From: Hyphomicrobium_A sp964620915
Lineage (GTDB): Bacteria > Pseudomonadota > Alphaproteobacteria > Rhizobiales > Hyphomicrobiaceae
Length of the DNA stretch: 64,000 nt
NCBI GenBank assembly: GCA_964620915.1
Contig: CAZUKP010000010.1
Span: forward strand, 3,173 to 67,172
Direction of reading: 5' to 3'
The position numbers were made by a program, and so were the translations under genes. The stretch's first letter is position 1, and each line of letters begins with the position of its first letter. The notes beneath the pieces are model-generated. The model worked only from the letters and a program-made list of their open reading frames with translations, searched no databases and was not told the origin of the DNA. Below are positions 42,309-52,369 of this stretch, one piece after another.

Positions 42309-43106
42309 TCAGCTCTGGGCAATTTCTCGCGGCGTACAAAGGCTGCGCTTACCGCCAGCGCGAATGAACTCGAGAATTTCCTGAACAATGGTGTGACTGG
42401 AGAACTCCTGCTCGACGTCCTCCATACGTTCAACCAGCGTGCCCTCGTCGGCGAACAGCAGCCGATAGGCGCGGCGCAAATCATGGATATCGTTGCGCGA
42501 GAAACCGCGGCGCTGCAGACCCACAATATTAAGCCCGGACAAGTGGGCGCGATTGCCTAACGCCATCCCATAGGGAATGAGATCGTTTTCCAGACCTGAC
42601 ATGCCGCCAAGAAATGCGTGGTCGCCAATGCGGGCGAACTGGATAACGGCAGCACCCCCGCCAATGATGGCGAAATTGCCAACTGTGCAATGCCCTGCGA
42701 GCATCACATTGTTGGAGAAGATGACGTCACTCCCAACGCGGCAATCGTGTCCTACGTGCGAGTTGGCGAGAAAAGCGCAACGATCCCCCACAGTGGTCGC
42801 CATCCCTCCGCCTTCCGTGCCGGGATTAATTGTGACCCCCTCGCGGATGAGGCAGTCCGATCCAATTGAAAGTGTTGAGGGCTCGCCCTTGTATTTGAGG
42901 TCCTGCGGCTGATGGCCAATGGAGGCAAACGGGAATATCCGGGTGCGCGCGCCGATGGTGGTGCGCCCGGCAACCACAGCGTGGCTGACAAGTTCGACGC
43001 CATCGCCCAGCACGACGTTATCGCCAAGAACGCAATAAGGGCCGATCTTCACGTCCGCGCCGAGCTGGGCGCCCGGTTCGATAACCGCGGTGGGATGAGC
43101 TCTCAT
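42309..43106 (-). CDS. lpxA: UDP-N-acetylglucosamine O-acyltransferase
   Basis: First enzyme of lipid A synthesis, a trimeric left-handed beta-helix. 265 residues from the ATG at 43106, with GGGTGAG just upstream inside the fabZ end; longer starts at 43115 and 43139 are possible. Hexapeptide repeats run from HPTAVIEPGAQLGADVKIGPY onward. The catalytic His region (NSHVGHDCRVG) and the GLNIVGLQRRGFS helix start of the C-terminal domain are present. Its start overlaps the fabZ stop region. Confidence 0.96.
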   Translation of the reverse strand: MRAHPTAVIEPGAQLGADVKIGPYCVLGDNVVLGDGVELVSHAVVAGRTTIGARTRIFPFASIGHQPQDLKYKGEPSTLSIGSDCLIREGVTINPGTEGGGMATTVGDRCAFLANSHVGHDCRVGSDVIFSNNVMLAGHCTVGNFAIIGGGAAVIQFARIGDHAFLGGMSGLENDLIPYGMALGNRAHLSGLNIVGLQRRGFSRNDIHDLRRAYRLLFADEGTLVERMEDVEQEFSSHTIVQEILEFIRAGGKRSLCTPREIAQS

Positions 43107-43107
43107 C

Positions 43108-43629
43108 TCACCCATTCTTGCTTGCCGAGCCCGCTGCAAAGGCCCGGGCCTCTGCCGTATCGGCCAACATGGCGCTCACCTCTGCTTCGGCCACGACTTG
43201 CCCATCGACACGGGCCTCACCATAGAACCGCCAAACACGCCCTCGGTTGCGGATCTTGCGTACGTGATAATGCAGCTGATCGCCCGGCAGGACCGGCCGT
43301 CTGAATTTGGCACGGTCGATCCCCATGAAGTAGACGAGCTCGGCTTTGTAGTCCTTTCCCAGACTGCTCACACAAAGGGCACCGGCGGTCTGTGCAATTC
43401 CTTCGATGATCAAGACACCCGGCATCACGGGATACTGAGGGAAATGGCCCTGAAAGAATGGCTCATTGATCGTCACGTTCTTTAGGCCGACGCAGCTCTC
43501 GTCCCGATCCATGTCATAGATGCGATCAAGCATGAGGAACGGATACCGGTGCGGCAGGAACTGCAAGACACGAATGATGTCCGCCGTCCCGAGCTTCGTC
43601 TTTGCTGTCGCCTCATCCATGTCCTTCAC
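43108..43629 (-). CDS. fabZ: 3-hydroxyacyl-[ACP] dehydratase FabZ
   Basis: Hot-dog-fold dehydratase of fatty-acid elongation. 173 residues, with a ~12-residue N-terminal extension. The motif LPHRYPFLMLDRI carries the catalytic His, and FFQGHFPQYPVMPGVLIIEGIAQTAG the catalytic Glu. Its location between lpxD and lpxA couples the supply of 3-hydroxyacyl-ACP to lipid A synthesis. Confidence 0.96.
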   Translation of the reverse strand: MKDMDEATAKTKLGTADIIRVLQFLPHRYPFLMLDRIYDMDRDESCVGLKNVTINEPFFQGHFPQYPVMPGVLIIEGIAQTAGALCVSSLGKDYKAELVYFMGIDRAKFRRPVLPGDQLHYHVRKIRNRGRVWRFYGEARVDGQVVAEAEVSAMLADTAEARAFAAGSASKNG

Positions 43630-43678
43630 GCCCTTTGCGCACTATCAGTCTCTTGCCGTGCCGTTACTGCATTCGTCA

Positions 43679-44740
43679 TCACACGGCATCGTCCCCCGGA
43701 TCCCCGCGAGACGACTTGCCGCCCTGTCCCGCCAGCCGTGCGAGGATCGCCAACTCGCGTCCCCACTGCTTTAAGGGCCTTGCCGGCGTCCCTCCAAAAC
43801 GTGCTCCAGGCGGAACGTCCTTAGAGGGATGGGATGCCCCAGCGACCTGAGCACCGCTGCCAACCTTGATGTGACCGACGGTCCCGGACTGTCCGCCCAT
43901 GACGACGAAGTCCCCGAGCTCGGTCGAGCCAGAGATGCCGGTGTGAGCAACGATCACACAATGCCGCCCAACCACGACGTTGTGCCCGATTTGGACCAGA
44001 TTATCAATTTTGGTGCCCTCACCGATCACCGTATCCTTAAGGGCACCGCGATCGATCGTCGTGTTGGCTCCAATCTCAACATCGTCCTGAATGACGACGC
44101 GGCCGATCTGAGGCACCCTCAGATGACCGTTGGGACCCATTGCGTACCCAAAGCCATCCTGACCGATCCGGACACCTGCGTGCATCACCACGCGATCCCC
44201 GACAAGAGAGTGCGTTATCGATGCCAGCGGCCCCACGTGGCAATTCCGTCCTATTGAGACCCGACGTCCAATCACCGCACCTGCAGCAATTCGCGTACCT
44301 CGGCCGATGTGAACCTCCTCGCCAATGATCACACCGGGCTCGAGCACGACACCATCTTCCAGTTTCGCAGTGGGATCGATGAGATTTGAAGATCCTTCGT
44401 GCGCCACCTCTACCCACAGCGCGCCCGGATAGAAGAGCCTCAAGCCCTTGGCGAACCCCCGGTAAGGATCCGGCGTCAAGAGCGGCACGGTGCCAGTAGG
44501 GACATGTGACGCGTGCGCAGGGCGCACAAGACACGCACCTGCCGCTGTCTCTTTCAGTTTCTCGATGTATTTTCGATTATCAAGGAAGGACAGATCATGC
44601 GCAGTGGCATCAGACAGTGCCCGGATGTCGTCAATCCGCGTCGACGGATCTGCGCCATTGCCGATCTCTGAACCCGTCGCCTTCGCGACTTCAGCCAACG
44701 AGAAGGGCCCGGCCCTATCAAAGAAACCGGGATGTTCCAT
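43679..44740 (-). CDS. lpxD: UDP-3-O-(3-hydroxyacyl)glucosamine N-acyltransferase
   Basis: Adds the second 3-hydroxyacyl chain in lipid A synthesis. 353 residues from the ATG at 44740, supported by GGAGG 9 bases upstream; an earlier in-frame start at 44779 is less likely. The N-terminal uridine-binding domain (DDIRALSDATAHDLSFLDNRKY) is followed by hexapeptide repeats with the catalytic His region (VQIGHNVVVGRHCVIVAHTGISGS). Between bamA and fabZ, as usual. Confidence 0.96.
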   Translation of the reverse strand: MEHPGFFDRAGPFSLAEVAKATGSEIGNGADPSTRIDDIRALSDATAHDLSFLDNRKYIEKLKETAAGACLVRPAHASHVPTGTVPLLTPDPYRGFAKGLRLFYPGALWVEVAHEGSSNLIDPTAKLEDGVVLEPGVIIGEEVHIGRGTRIAAGAVIGRRVSIGRNCHVGPLASITHSLVGDRVVMHAGVRIGQDGFGYAMGPNGHLRVPQIGRVVIQDDVEIGANTTIDRGALKDTVIGEGTKIDNLVQIGHNVVVGRHCVIVAHTGISGSTELGDFVVMGGQSGTVGHIKVGSGAQVAGASHPSKDVPPGARFGGTPARPLKQWGRELAILARLAGQGGKSSRGDPGDDAV

Positions 44741-44852
44741 GAAGGAAGTCCTCCTTCCAGCCGGCGCCCCGATTTGCACGGCAAAGGAGGCTTGGGCCGA
44801 TCCGCTTCGTCAGGCCTGGCGAGAACCAATCTGAGTTGCGGGGCAGATCGCG

Positions 44853-47210
44853 TCAGAACTTGGTCGCCGCGCCGAACCGGAACAACTGCTCCTCGTCATA
44901 GCTTTGCTTGGTGAGGACCTTCGCGAAGTCCATGCGGATTGGTCCAACTGGCGAGGTCCAAAGGATACTCGCGCCAATCGAGGAGCGGATAGCATTACTA
45001 TCAACCAAACACGCCGATCCATTGCTCGTCGTACAACCGGAGAGGGCGTCTACTGCACCCGCACCAGCGCCCCAGAGTGAGCCCGCATCTGCAAACAGCG
45101 CACCACTGATGCCAAGATCTTCTGGGATGAGCGGAATTGGAAAACGGACTTCCGCTGTCGTCGCCCAGAACGACGCGCCACCCAGAGCGTCATTCGTGCT
45201 CAAGTCTCGCGGTCCAAACCCAGCGCGATCAAAACCACGGATCGTCTCGCCGCCCCTGAAGTAGAGATCATTCAGACGTATGTCGTCTCCGCCCCAGCCT
45301 AAGATGTGACCGCCAATTGCTCGGCCGACAAACGTGATGTGGTCCGTAATGGGATAATACCCGCGTGCTTCAGCCGAGAAACGGACAAAATTAACGTCAC
45401 CGCCCAGTCCAGCCACGCTCGTGCCACCCTGCAAGAAGAAGCCGCTCGTTGGGTTCTGCGCGTTGTTGCGCTGATCATACGTAATGGAGGTGCCGATCAA
45501 CGACGTGTAGAATGTCCCTTCCGACTCTTTGACGGCCTCAGAAGAGTTCTCGTAGACGTCAAAGATCTCATCACGCGACAAGGAGTAGTTTGTCTGCATC
45601 CAGAGTCTTTCTCCGAGCGGGAACCCGAGACGCAGCCCAAAGCCAGTGTTGCGGCTCTTGAAGCCTGACTGACTCTGTTGGTCGATCTCCTTGTGATAGA
45701 TATCAAAGCCTGCTGCGAGATTGCGGTCGAGGAATCGAGGCTCCGTGAAGGACAAATCGACTTGCATGCGTTCTAATGAGCCGGAGAGCTGGAGCCGCAG
45801 GAACTGGCCATTGCCCATAAGGTTGCGCTCAGTGATGCTGATATCACCAATCACACCTTCGGCCGTTGAAAAGCCTGCACCAAACGACAACTCGCCAGTG
45901 GATTGTTCAACGACCTCCACATCAAGAACCACGCGGTCTTGGGAGCTGCCAGGCCGGCGTTTGACCTCGACCCCTTTGAACAACCCAAGCGCTTTGAGCC
46001 GCTTTTTCGCGCCTTCGACCAGCGCAGGATTGTAGGCATCACCCTCGGCCAGACGAAATTCGCGGCGGATGACATAATCCTTTGTGCGTGTATTCCCGAT
46101 GACGTTGATGCGATCGATGTAGACGCGCGGCCCTTCCTCGATCACATAGCTAATATCGATTTTATGATTGACCGGATCCGGCTGGGCGTTTGGCCGCACA
46201 CGCGCGAACGCATTGCCGTCGTTGGAGATAGATTGAGTCAACCGCTCGACCGTCTTGTCAATCTTCTGAGCATCGTAGGTGTCACCGCTATCGGTGAGCA
46301 TGTCACTCTCGAATGCTTTCGCATCCACGTCGGACACCGTACTTTCGACCTTCGTCGTGCCAAACTCGTAGAGTTCACCCTCCTCGATCGCAAACGTGAC
46401 AAAGAAGCCTGATCCATCGCGATCCAGCTCAGCATTCGCCGCCACCACCTGCGCATCCGGATAGCCGTTCTTCAGATAGTGCTGACGAACAAGCTCCCGG
46501 TCGAGGTTCATGCGGTCTGGATCATAGACGCTGGTGCCCTTCAAGAAGTCGAGCCAGCCCTTTTCGGTCGTGCTGATGACGTCACGCAGCTCTGTGTCGG
46601 TGAACGCATGGTTGCCGACGAAATTGATACCCTTCACCTTGGTCGCGGGGCCCTCACTGATCTCAAAGACCAGGTTCACGCGGTCCTGCTCAAGCTCGAT
46701 GATCTTCGGATCAACCACGGCCGCGTATTGGCCCTGGCGCCGGTACACGTCGAGAATGCGCTGTGCATCAGCCTGTACGCGCGCACGTGTGAACACTGAG
46801 CGCGGTTTGAGCTGCACTTCTCCGCGCAACGTCTCTGTATCGATTTCACTGTTGCCCTCGAAGGCAACCTGATTGATGACGGGGTTCTCGACGACCTCAA
46901 CGATCACATCCGAGCCAGAACGATCGATTCTGACATCAGAGAATAGCCCCGTTGAAAAGAGGGCCTTGATCGAGCTGTTGGCCTTTTCGGCGTCATAGGC
47001 GTCACCAACGGAGAACTTGAGGTACGAGCGCACCGTCTCTGGCTCGACACGCCGGTTTCCGTAGACCTGAATCTGTCTGATAGCGGTGGTTTGCGCTGCG
47101 GCAGGGGCCGCGAGCAAAATGGCGTGCGACCACACGGCTCCCGATGAGACGAGTGCCAACATCAAAAGTAGACGGCAGACGCTCACCGACATGATCCGGA
47201 CTAGAGGCAT
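44853..47210 (-). CDS. bamA: Outer membrane protein assembly factor BamA
   Basis: Omp85 insertase. 785 residues from the ATG at 47210; an ATG at 47264 adds an unlikely lead before the signal peptide (SVCRLLLMLALVSSGAVWSHA..., cleavage near AAAQ). Five POTRA domains (~45-420) begin with IRQIQVYGNRRVEPETV. The C-terminal 16-strand barrel includes the RGF-type loop ETIRGFDRAGFGPRD and ends in the C-terminal aromatic signature (FRFGAATKF). It lies downstream of rseP and upstream of lpxD. Confidence 0.96.
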   Translation of the reverse strand: MPLVRIMSVSVCRLLLMLALVSSGAVWSHAILLAAPAAAQTTAIRQIQVYGNRRVEPETVRSYLKFSVGDAYDAEKANSSIKALFSTGLFSDVRIDRSGSDVIVEVVENPVINQVAFEGNSEIDTETLRGEVQLKPRSVFTRARVQADAQRILDVYRRQGQYAAVVDPKIIELEQDRVNLVFEISEGPATKVKGINFVGNHAFTDTELRDVISTTEKGWLDFLKGTSVYDPDRMNLDRELVRQHYLKNGYPDAQVVAANAELDRDGSGFFVTFAIEEGELYEFGTTKVESTVSDVDAKAFESDMLTDSGDTYDAQKIDKTVERLTQSISNDGNAFARVRPNAQPDPVNHKIDISYVIEEGPRVYIDRINVIGNTRTKDYVIRREFRLAEGDAYNPALVEGAKKRLKALGLFKGVEVKRRPGSSQDRVVLDVEVVEQSTGELSFGAGFSTAEGVIGDISITERNLMGNGQFLRLQLSGSLERMQVDLSFTEPRFLDRNLAAGFDIYHKEIDQQSQSGFKSRNTGFGLRLGFPLGERLWMQTNYSLSRDEIFDVYENSSEAVKESEGTFYTSLIGTSITYDQRNNAQNPTSGFFLQGGTSVAGLGGDVNFVRFSAEARGYYPITDHITFVGRAIGGHILGWGGDDIRLNDLYFRGGETIRGFDRAGFGPRDLSTNDALGGASFWATTAEVRFPIPLIPEDLGISGALFADAGSLWGAGAGAVDALSGCTTSNGSACLVDSNAIRSSIGASILWTSPVGPIRMDFAKVLTKQSYDEEQLFRFGAATKF

Positions 47211-47420
47211 TCGCGGATATGCTCTCGTTTTATGCCGATTTCCCCCTTCGACAGCAGCATCCATCGGCTTTGGACTGCCACGCCGTTCACGAATTCAAGC
47301 TCGAGCCATAACTCCTTGGCGGCTCTTCTGTCGTTTTGAGCGAACCCCCTCCCCTGACTTGCTTTTTAACGATTCAGCAAGCCGTGTGGAAGTGGCAAGA
47401 TTACGTCACTGAATGCGATT

Positions 47421-48581
47421 CTAACCGTCCCCCATGAACCATCGCCAGTTCCTTAATAAATCGTTCAAAGTGACATAAACCATCAACATGAGCACAAGTG
47501 CAATCCCGACCTGGAACCCCACTTCTTGTATACGCTGACTGAGGGGACGGCGGCGGACCGCTTCGATCGCATAGAACAGCAAATGCCCACCGTCGAGCAC
47601 CGGAATCGGTAAGAGATTCAAGAACCCGATATTGGCCGAAATAAAGGCAATCCAGCGCAGCAAAGGTTCAATACCGAGCTCTGCGACTTTTCCTGTGACC
47701 TGGGCAATGAGCAGTGGGCCGCCCATCTGATCGGCCGATTGGCGCCCCGTGATCATGTCCCGAATACCAAGAATCGTCTGGGAAATGTTCGTGTACGTCT
47801 CTTTTATCCCGAGACGCAGCGACTCAACAGGTCCGACGGATTTCGCTTCAATACCCTGGGTAGATAGCGATGGCTTGATGCCAATGAGACCACGGCGGAA
47901 AACGCCCCCAAATGCATCATCCTGTTCGCGAACCTCGGGCGTGATCTTGAGATCCAGCGCCTTGCCGCCCCGGTCCACGCTGAAACTGAGCTCCCGGCCG
48001 CCGTTAACGCTGACGATTCGAACAACATCCTCGAATCCCTCGATCGTCGTCCCATCGATGCTCTTGATAACGTCGCCCGGCTCAATTCCGGCAGCCGCAG
48101 CCGGCATATTGGGCATAACTTCGCCGACGCGCGGCACAATGGTGCGCACGCCGAAAGCGAAATTGACCGCAGCATAAATCGCTATGGCCAATAGGAAATT
48201 CGCCATCGGGCCAGCGGCGACGACAGCGGCACGCTGCCACAAAGGCTTCGTTTGAAACGCGCCCGCCCGCTCAGCAGGACTCAATTCGGCCAGGGCATCA
48301 CCTGATGGCTGGCTCGCAACGTTGGCATCGTCCAAAAACTTGACGTATCCGCCAAGCGGGATCCACGCAAAGCGCCAGCGCGTCCCCTTGCGATCAGTAA
48401 AGCCAAAGATCTCCCGGCCGAAGCCGATAGAGAAGGTCGTGACGGTGACACCGCACCAGCGGGCGACCAGGAAGTGCCCCAGCTCATGAATGAACACAAC
48501 AATGCTGAGCACCAGGAGGAACGCGCCGACCGTAAACAGTGTGGTCGACGTTGTGACACCCAGGCTGACAAGCGCCACCAT
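47421..48581 (-). CDS. rseP: Site-2 zinc metalloprotease RseP
   Basis: Intramembrane protease of the envelope-stress cascade and signal-peptide clearance. 386 residues. The zinc site H32-E33-x-x-H36 (FIHELGHFL) is in the first helix. One PDZ domain (~130-215, GIEPGDVIKSIDGTTIEGFEDVV) is followed by the third-helix motif LNLLPIPVLDGGHLLFY, which supplies the last ligand. It is one PDZ shorter than E. coli RseP, which is common in alphaproteobacteria. Confidence 0.96.
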   Translation of the reverse strand: MVALVSLGVTTSTTLFTVGAFLLVLSIVVFIHELGHFLVARWCGVTVTTFSIGFGREIFGFTDRKGTRWRFAWIPLGGYVKFLDDANVASQPSGDALAELSPAERAGAFQTKPLWQRAAVVAAGPMANFLLAIAIYAAVNFAFGVRTIVPRVGEVMPNMPAAAAGIEPGDVIKSIDGTTIEGFEDVVRIVSVNGGRELSFSVDRGGKALDLKITPEVREQDDAFGGVFRRGLIGIKPSLSTQGIEAKSVGPVESLRLGIKETYTNISQTILGIRDMITGRQSADQMGGPLLIAQVTGKVAELGIEPLLRWIAFISANIGFLNLLPIPVLDGGHLLFYAIEAVRRRPLSQRIQEVGFQVGIALVLMLMVYVTLNDLLRNWRWFMGDG

Positions 48582-48750
48582 CCTATTGTTCTCCTCTTCG
48601 AGTTCGAATCGTCACTTATTCTCTGAGCGGGCCTACCCTCACAAGCGCTCGCGGCTGGAATGAGAAATGGCCCGATTGATCGCGGTCGCCCGTCAGCGGT
48701 CCCCGATTTGGTAAACGGCCATGGGGACACCGGCGGCCAGGCGGCGTGGC

Positions 48751-49998
48751 CTACACATAGCGATCAAGTTGGGAATGTGCCAGCCGCCGAGCTTCCCCAT
48801 CAACGGCCAAGATGTCGTCGAGGGTCACCGCAGGCCGGATAAGGTCCGATGATTCGGCACTTTCCATACAACGTTCGACACAATGAGCGATGTTTGGAAA
48901 GGCGATACGCCGCCCCAGGAAGGCCTCTACCGCCACTTCATTCGCCGCGTTCAGAATGGCCGGCGCCGTCGATCCGCGAAGAAGTGCCGCACGCGCAAGT
49001 CGCAGTGCGGGAAATTTCGTCTCGTCTGGGGATTCAAAACTCAGAGTGCCGAGTGACACCAGGTCGAGCCGTTGCGTCGGTGCCGTCATACGCTGCGGCC
49101 ACGACAAAGAAAGTGCAATTGGCGTGCGCATGTCAGGCGAGGACAGTTGGGCAATGACAGATCCATCCGTGTAGCAAACAAGGCAGTGCACGACCGATTG
49201 TGGGTGAACCACCACGCTTAATTGCTCTGCCTCGATCGGAAAGAGATGATAGGCCTCGATCACCTCAAGTCCCTTGTTCATGAGCGTGGCCGAGTCGACG
49301 GAGATTTTCGCACCCATTGACCAGTTGGGATGGCGCACGGCTTCCTCCGGCGTCGCTTGCGCGAGACGCTCCTCACTCCACGTGCGAAACGGTCCGCCTG
49401 AAGCCGTCAATATGATTTTCTCAATTGATGCTGGATTGGCCCCACTCATTGCTTGGAGTGCGGCAGAGTGCTCGCTGTCGACCGGCAATAGTTCAGTTCC
49501 CGCCTTGGCAACCTCGGCCATGAAAACCTCTCCGGCAGTGACGAGGCATTCCTTGTTTGCCAGTGCCACGCGCCGCCCTTGGCGCGCTGCTTCTAGGGTC
49601 GGCCGAAGACCTGCCGTCCCAACAATTGCCGCCATGACACAGTCGGCCGGCTCAGCAGCTGCCGCGATCACAGCCGCAGGGCCCGCAGCAACTTTGACAT
49701 CAGTTCCGCCAAGGAGCGCTTTCAATTCTCCGTAGTGGGCCTCATCTCCAATCACAGCGATGCGTGCGCCAAATTTGCGGGCCGCCGCGGCGAGACCGGA
49801 CACGTTGTTTTGCGCAGTGAGGGCAATGATCTCAAAGTCGTCCGAGTTCCGCCCCACCAGATCAAGCGTGTTTTGACCAATCGAACCTGTCGCGCCCAGG
49901 ACAGTCAGGCTGCGACGTTTGCCTTTGCATTGCGGCATTGTCGCCGGCTCCCATTCCACCGGGGAGGACACCATGCCAGCTATTGCATCATTAGACAT
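48751..49998 (-). CDS. dxr: 1-deoxy-D-xylulose 5-phosphate reductoisomerase
   Basis: NADPH-dependent second step of the MEP isoprenoid pathway. 415 residues; the ATG at 49998 overlaps the cdsA stop, and an internal ATG at 49938 would give the usual N-terminus. NADPH-binding LTVLGATGSIGQNTLDLV, the metal and substrate loops LPVDSEHSAALQ and ILTASGGPFR, and SVDSATLMNKGLEVIEAYHLF are present. It feeds the UppS reaction encoded two genes upstream. Confidence 0.97.
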   Translation of the reverse strand: MSNDAIAGMVSSPVEWEPATMPQCKGKRRSLTVLGATGSIGQNTLDLVGRNSDDFEIIALTAQNNVSGLAAAARKFGARIAVIGDEAHYGELKALLGGTDVKVAAGPAAVIAAAAEPADCVMAAIVGTAGLRPTLEAARQGRRVALANKECLVTAGEVFMAEVAKAGTELLPVDSEHSAALQAMSGANPASIEKIILTASGGPFRTWSEERLAQATPEEAVRHPNWSMGAKISVDSATLMNKGLEVIEAYHLFPIEAEQLSVVVHPQSVVHCLVCYTDGSVIAQLSSPDMRTPIALSLSWPQRMTAPTQRLDLVSLGTLSFESPDETKFPALRLARAALLRGSTAPAILNAANEVAVEAFLGRRIAFPNIAHCVERCMESAESSDLIRPAVTLDDILAVDGEARRLAHSQLDRYV

Positions 49999-50861
49999 CA
50001 GAAGCCGAACAACAGGGCCCGCGCAGGTGCTTGCGGGGCGATGACGAATGCCAGCAACGCCGCAACGATAGCAACGGCAATAATGCTGTCCATGCGGTCC
50101 ATGAAACCGCCGTGACCGGGGATTAGATTACTTGCGTCTTTTAGGCCGAAGAGCCGCTTGAGGGCGGATTCGGCTAGATCACCCCCTTGCGCAACGAGGC
50201 CGAGCCCAAACCCTGTGAGAGCAAGTCTGAGTTCCGAAGTCCCCGGCACAAAGAATGCGAAGAGCGCCGCGACGGCGGTACTGGCCGAGAGGGCACCCAG
50301 CAATCCCGCCCACGTTTTCTTTGGCGATATCGTTGGCCACAACTTGGGGCCGCCGATGAGCCGCCCGGCAGCAAACGCTGCAGTGTCGGCACACCATACA
50401 ATTGCAAATATGAGCAAGATGGCCATGAACCCATACGGCGTGTCATAGCGCAGCCAAAGGAGTGCCACCGCCGGCAGCCCCACATAAAAGACTCCAAGGG
50501 CCGAAAGCCCAGCACTCCGACCAAATGTCGGTGGAACGATGACAATTGCTGCCGTGGCAAGCACGGCGACCCCGATGGCACCGTAGCCCATCGCGGCTAA
50601 AGCAATGGCAATTGTCACGGCCGTTGCGTGAATGAAGAATGGCAGATCGAACCGTTCACCACGGACGACCCGGCTCCACTCCCAACTAATCAGAAGCGCA
50701 ACTGCGAGAATGAGCGCAGCAAAGGGCAGCGGGCCTGCATAGGCAAGCGCCATTGCCACGACGGCCAACACGGCGCCCGAGATGATGCGCAGCTTGATGT
50801 TTTTGGGCAACCAGGCGCTCGCGTCTGGCGATGTCTCAGAAACAGCCGTGTTGTCTGGCAT
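49998..50861 (-). CDS. cdsA: Phosphatidate cytidylyltransferase
   Basis: Inner-membrane enzyme making CDP-diacylglycerol for phospholipids. 287 residues from the ATG at 50861, supported by GAGGGG 7 bases upstream; a GTG at 50876 overlapping the uppS stop is the alternative. About eight helices; the CdsA signature falls in the last third (KRLFGLKDASNLIPGHGGFMDRMDS). It is coupled to uppS and dxr. Confidence 0.96.
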   Translation of the reverse strand: MPDNTAVSETSPDASAWLPKNIKLRIISGAVLAVVAMALAYAGPLPFAALILAVALLISWEWSRVVRGERFDLPFFIHATAVTIAIALAAMGYGAIGVAVLATAAIVIVPPTFGRSAGLSALGVFYVGLPAVALLWLRYDTPYGFMAILLIFAIVWCADTAAFAAGRLIGGPKLWPTISPKKTWAGLLGALSASTAVAALFAFFVPGTSELRLALTGFGLGLVAQGGDLAESALKRLFGLKDASNLIPGHGGFMDRMDSIIAVAIVAALLAFVIAPQAPARALLFGF

Positions 50862-50872
50862 GACGGTGCCCC

Positions 50873-51631
50873 TCACGCCATCGATCGCTTGGAAAGTCCG
50901 CCAAAACGGCGATCGCGCTCATGATAGCAGGCGATCGCTTCCTCAAGCCTCGCGCGGTCAAAGTCGGGCCAGTAAACGTCCATAAAGACGAGCTCTGAAT
51001 AGGCTGCCTGCCAGAGAAGGAAATTCGACAGCCGGATTTCTCCGCTCGTGCGAATAAGGAGATCTGGGTCGGGTATTCCCGCGGTATCGAGCGCCTCGCC
51101 GACGACCTCCGCCGTAATCTCATCAGGCTCCAAAGCGCCTTTCTTAACGGCTTCGGCGAGCTTACGGGCGGCCTTGGCAATCTCCGTGCGCGCTCCATAG
51201 TTGAACGCAATGATCAGCGATAGCGCTTGGTTTTGCCGCGTCAGTTCGCACGCTTCCTCAATGAGCGTCATCAGCTCGGGATCGACGTTATCGCGCTCGC
51301 CAATCACCTGTATCTTGACTCCCGCTTGGTGGAGCTCCGCTAGATCGCGGCGGATGAAGCGCTTCATAAGGCCCATGAGATCGTCGATCTCACCGGCAGG
51401 TCGCGTCCAATTCTCTGACGAGAAACTGTAAAGGGTCAGGTAGGAAACCCCGAGTTCGATTGCCGCGCGTACCGTTCGGCGCACAGCCTCCACACCGCGA
51501 CGATGACCGATAGATCGAGGTAGGCCCCGCTCGTTCGCCCAGCGCCCGTTACCGTCCATGATTATGGCTACGTGCCGGGGCGGAGCATCCCCCTCGCCGT
51601 GGCGATCGTCTCTGATTTCAAACTCTCTCAC
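50873..51631 (-). CDS. uppS: Isoprenyl transferase (undecaprenyl diphosphate synthase)
   Basis: cis-Prenyltransferase making the C55 lipid carrier for the cell wall. 252 residues, GTG start at 51631. The catalytic Asp and substrate motif HVAIIMDGNGRWANERG, SFSSENWTRP, and the closing signature PDLLIRTSGEIRLSNFLLWQ are all present. It lies between frr and cdsA, as usual. Confidence 0.97.
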   Translation of the reverse strand: MREFEIRDDRHGEGDAPPRHVAIIMDGNGRWANERGLPRSIGHRRGVEAVRRTVRAAIELGVSYLTLYSFSSENWTRPAGEIDDLMGLMKRFIRRDLAELHQAGVKIQVIGERDNVDPELMTLIEEACELTRQNQALSLIIAFNYGARTEIAKAARKLAEAVKKGALEPDEITAEVVGEALDTAGIPDPDLLIRTSGEIRLSNFLLWQAAYSELVFMDVYWPDFDRARLEEAIACYHERDRRFGGLSKRSMA

Positions 51632-51700
51632 GGGTCAGCGGGCTTCCGATTTCTATGGGGCGCACAGATCAACACGTCGTCTGATCGAATGAACTTCTGC

Positions 51701-52264
51701 TCAGACCTTTTGAATCTCGGCTTCCTTGGCTGCAAGAGTCTCGTCGATTTCTTTTACGAGCTTGTCGGTAAGTTCCTGCACCATAGCTGAAGCTTTATGG
51801 TGCTCATCCTTGCTCATGTCGCCATCTTTTTCGAGCTTCTTGAGAAGATCCATACCGTCGCGCCTGACATTGCGCACTGCGACGCGAGATTGCTCGGCAT
51901 ATTTGTGGGCGATCTTGGCAAGTTCCTGACGGCGCTCGGCAGTGAGTGTGGGGATAGGCAGGCGGAGCAGAGTACCATCGATAACAGGATTGAGTCCGAG
52001 GTTCGCTTCGCGAATCCCCTTTTCGACCGCAGAGACGTTCGACTTGTCCCAGACTTGGACTGAGATCGTGCGCGGCTCGGGAACCGATACCGTGGCCACC
52101 TGATTGAGCGGCATTTTGGAACCGTAAACGGAGACCTGCACCGGATCGAGCAAATGTGTGCTCGCCCGCCCTGTTCTCAGCCCCGACAACTCGCGCTTCA
52201 ATGCATCGATGGAGGCGCGCATACGCTTTTCCAGCTCGTTGAGATCGAATGGACCGGTTTGCAT
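51701..52264 (-). CDS. frr: Ribosome recycling factor
   Basis: 187 residues, tRNA-shaped factor that splits post-termination ribosomes with EF-G. Characteristic stretches are LRTGRASTHLLDPVQVSVYG, NPVIDGTLLRLPIPTLTAERR and the long C-terminal helix ending KEIDETLAAKEAEIQKV. AAGGAG lies 7 bases before the ATG. It follows pyrH. Confidence 0.97.
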   Translation of the reverse strand: MQTGPFDLNELEKRMRASIDALKRELSGLRTGRASTHLLDPVQVSVYGSKMPLNQVATVSVPEPRTISVQVWDKSNVSAVEKGIREANLGLNPVIDGTLLRLPIPTLTAERRQELAKIAHKYAEQSRVAVRNVRRDGMDLLKKLEKDGDMSKDEHHKASAMVQELTDKLVKEIDETLAAKEAEIQKV

Positions 52265-52369
52265 TTTTACTCCTTAAGCCGGCTCGGCCCGCCGCGGTCC
52301 AGATCCGCAGTAGGTTCCACCACCCCCGACGGGGACATCGGCCGTGTTAGGCGCTTCTAGTCAGGCGTA

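Noticed and set aside
48602..48610. GTTCGAATC, the T-loop sequence of tRNA genes
   Set aside because: No acceptor, D or anticodon stem can be formed around it; it lies just upstream of rseP.
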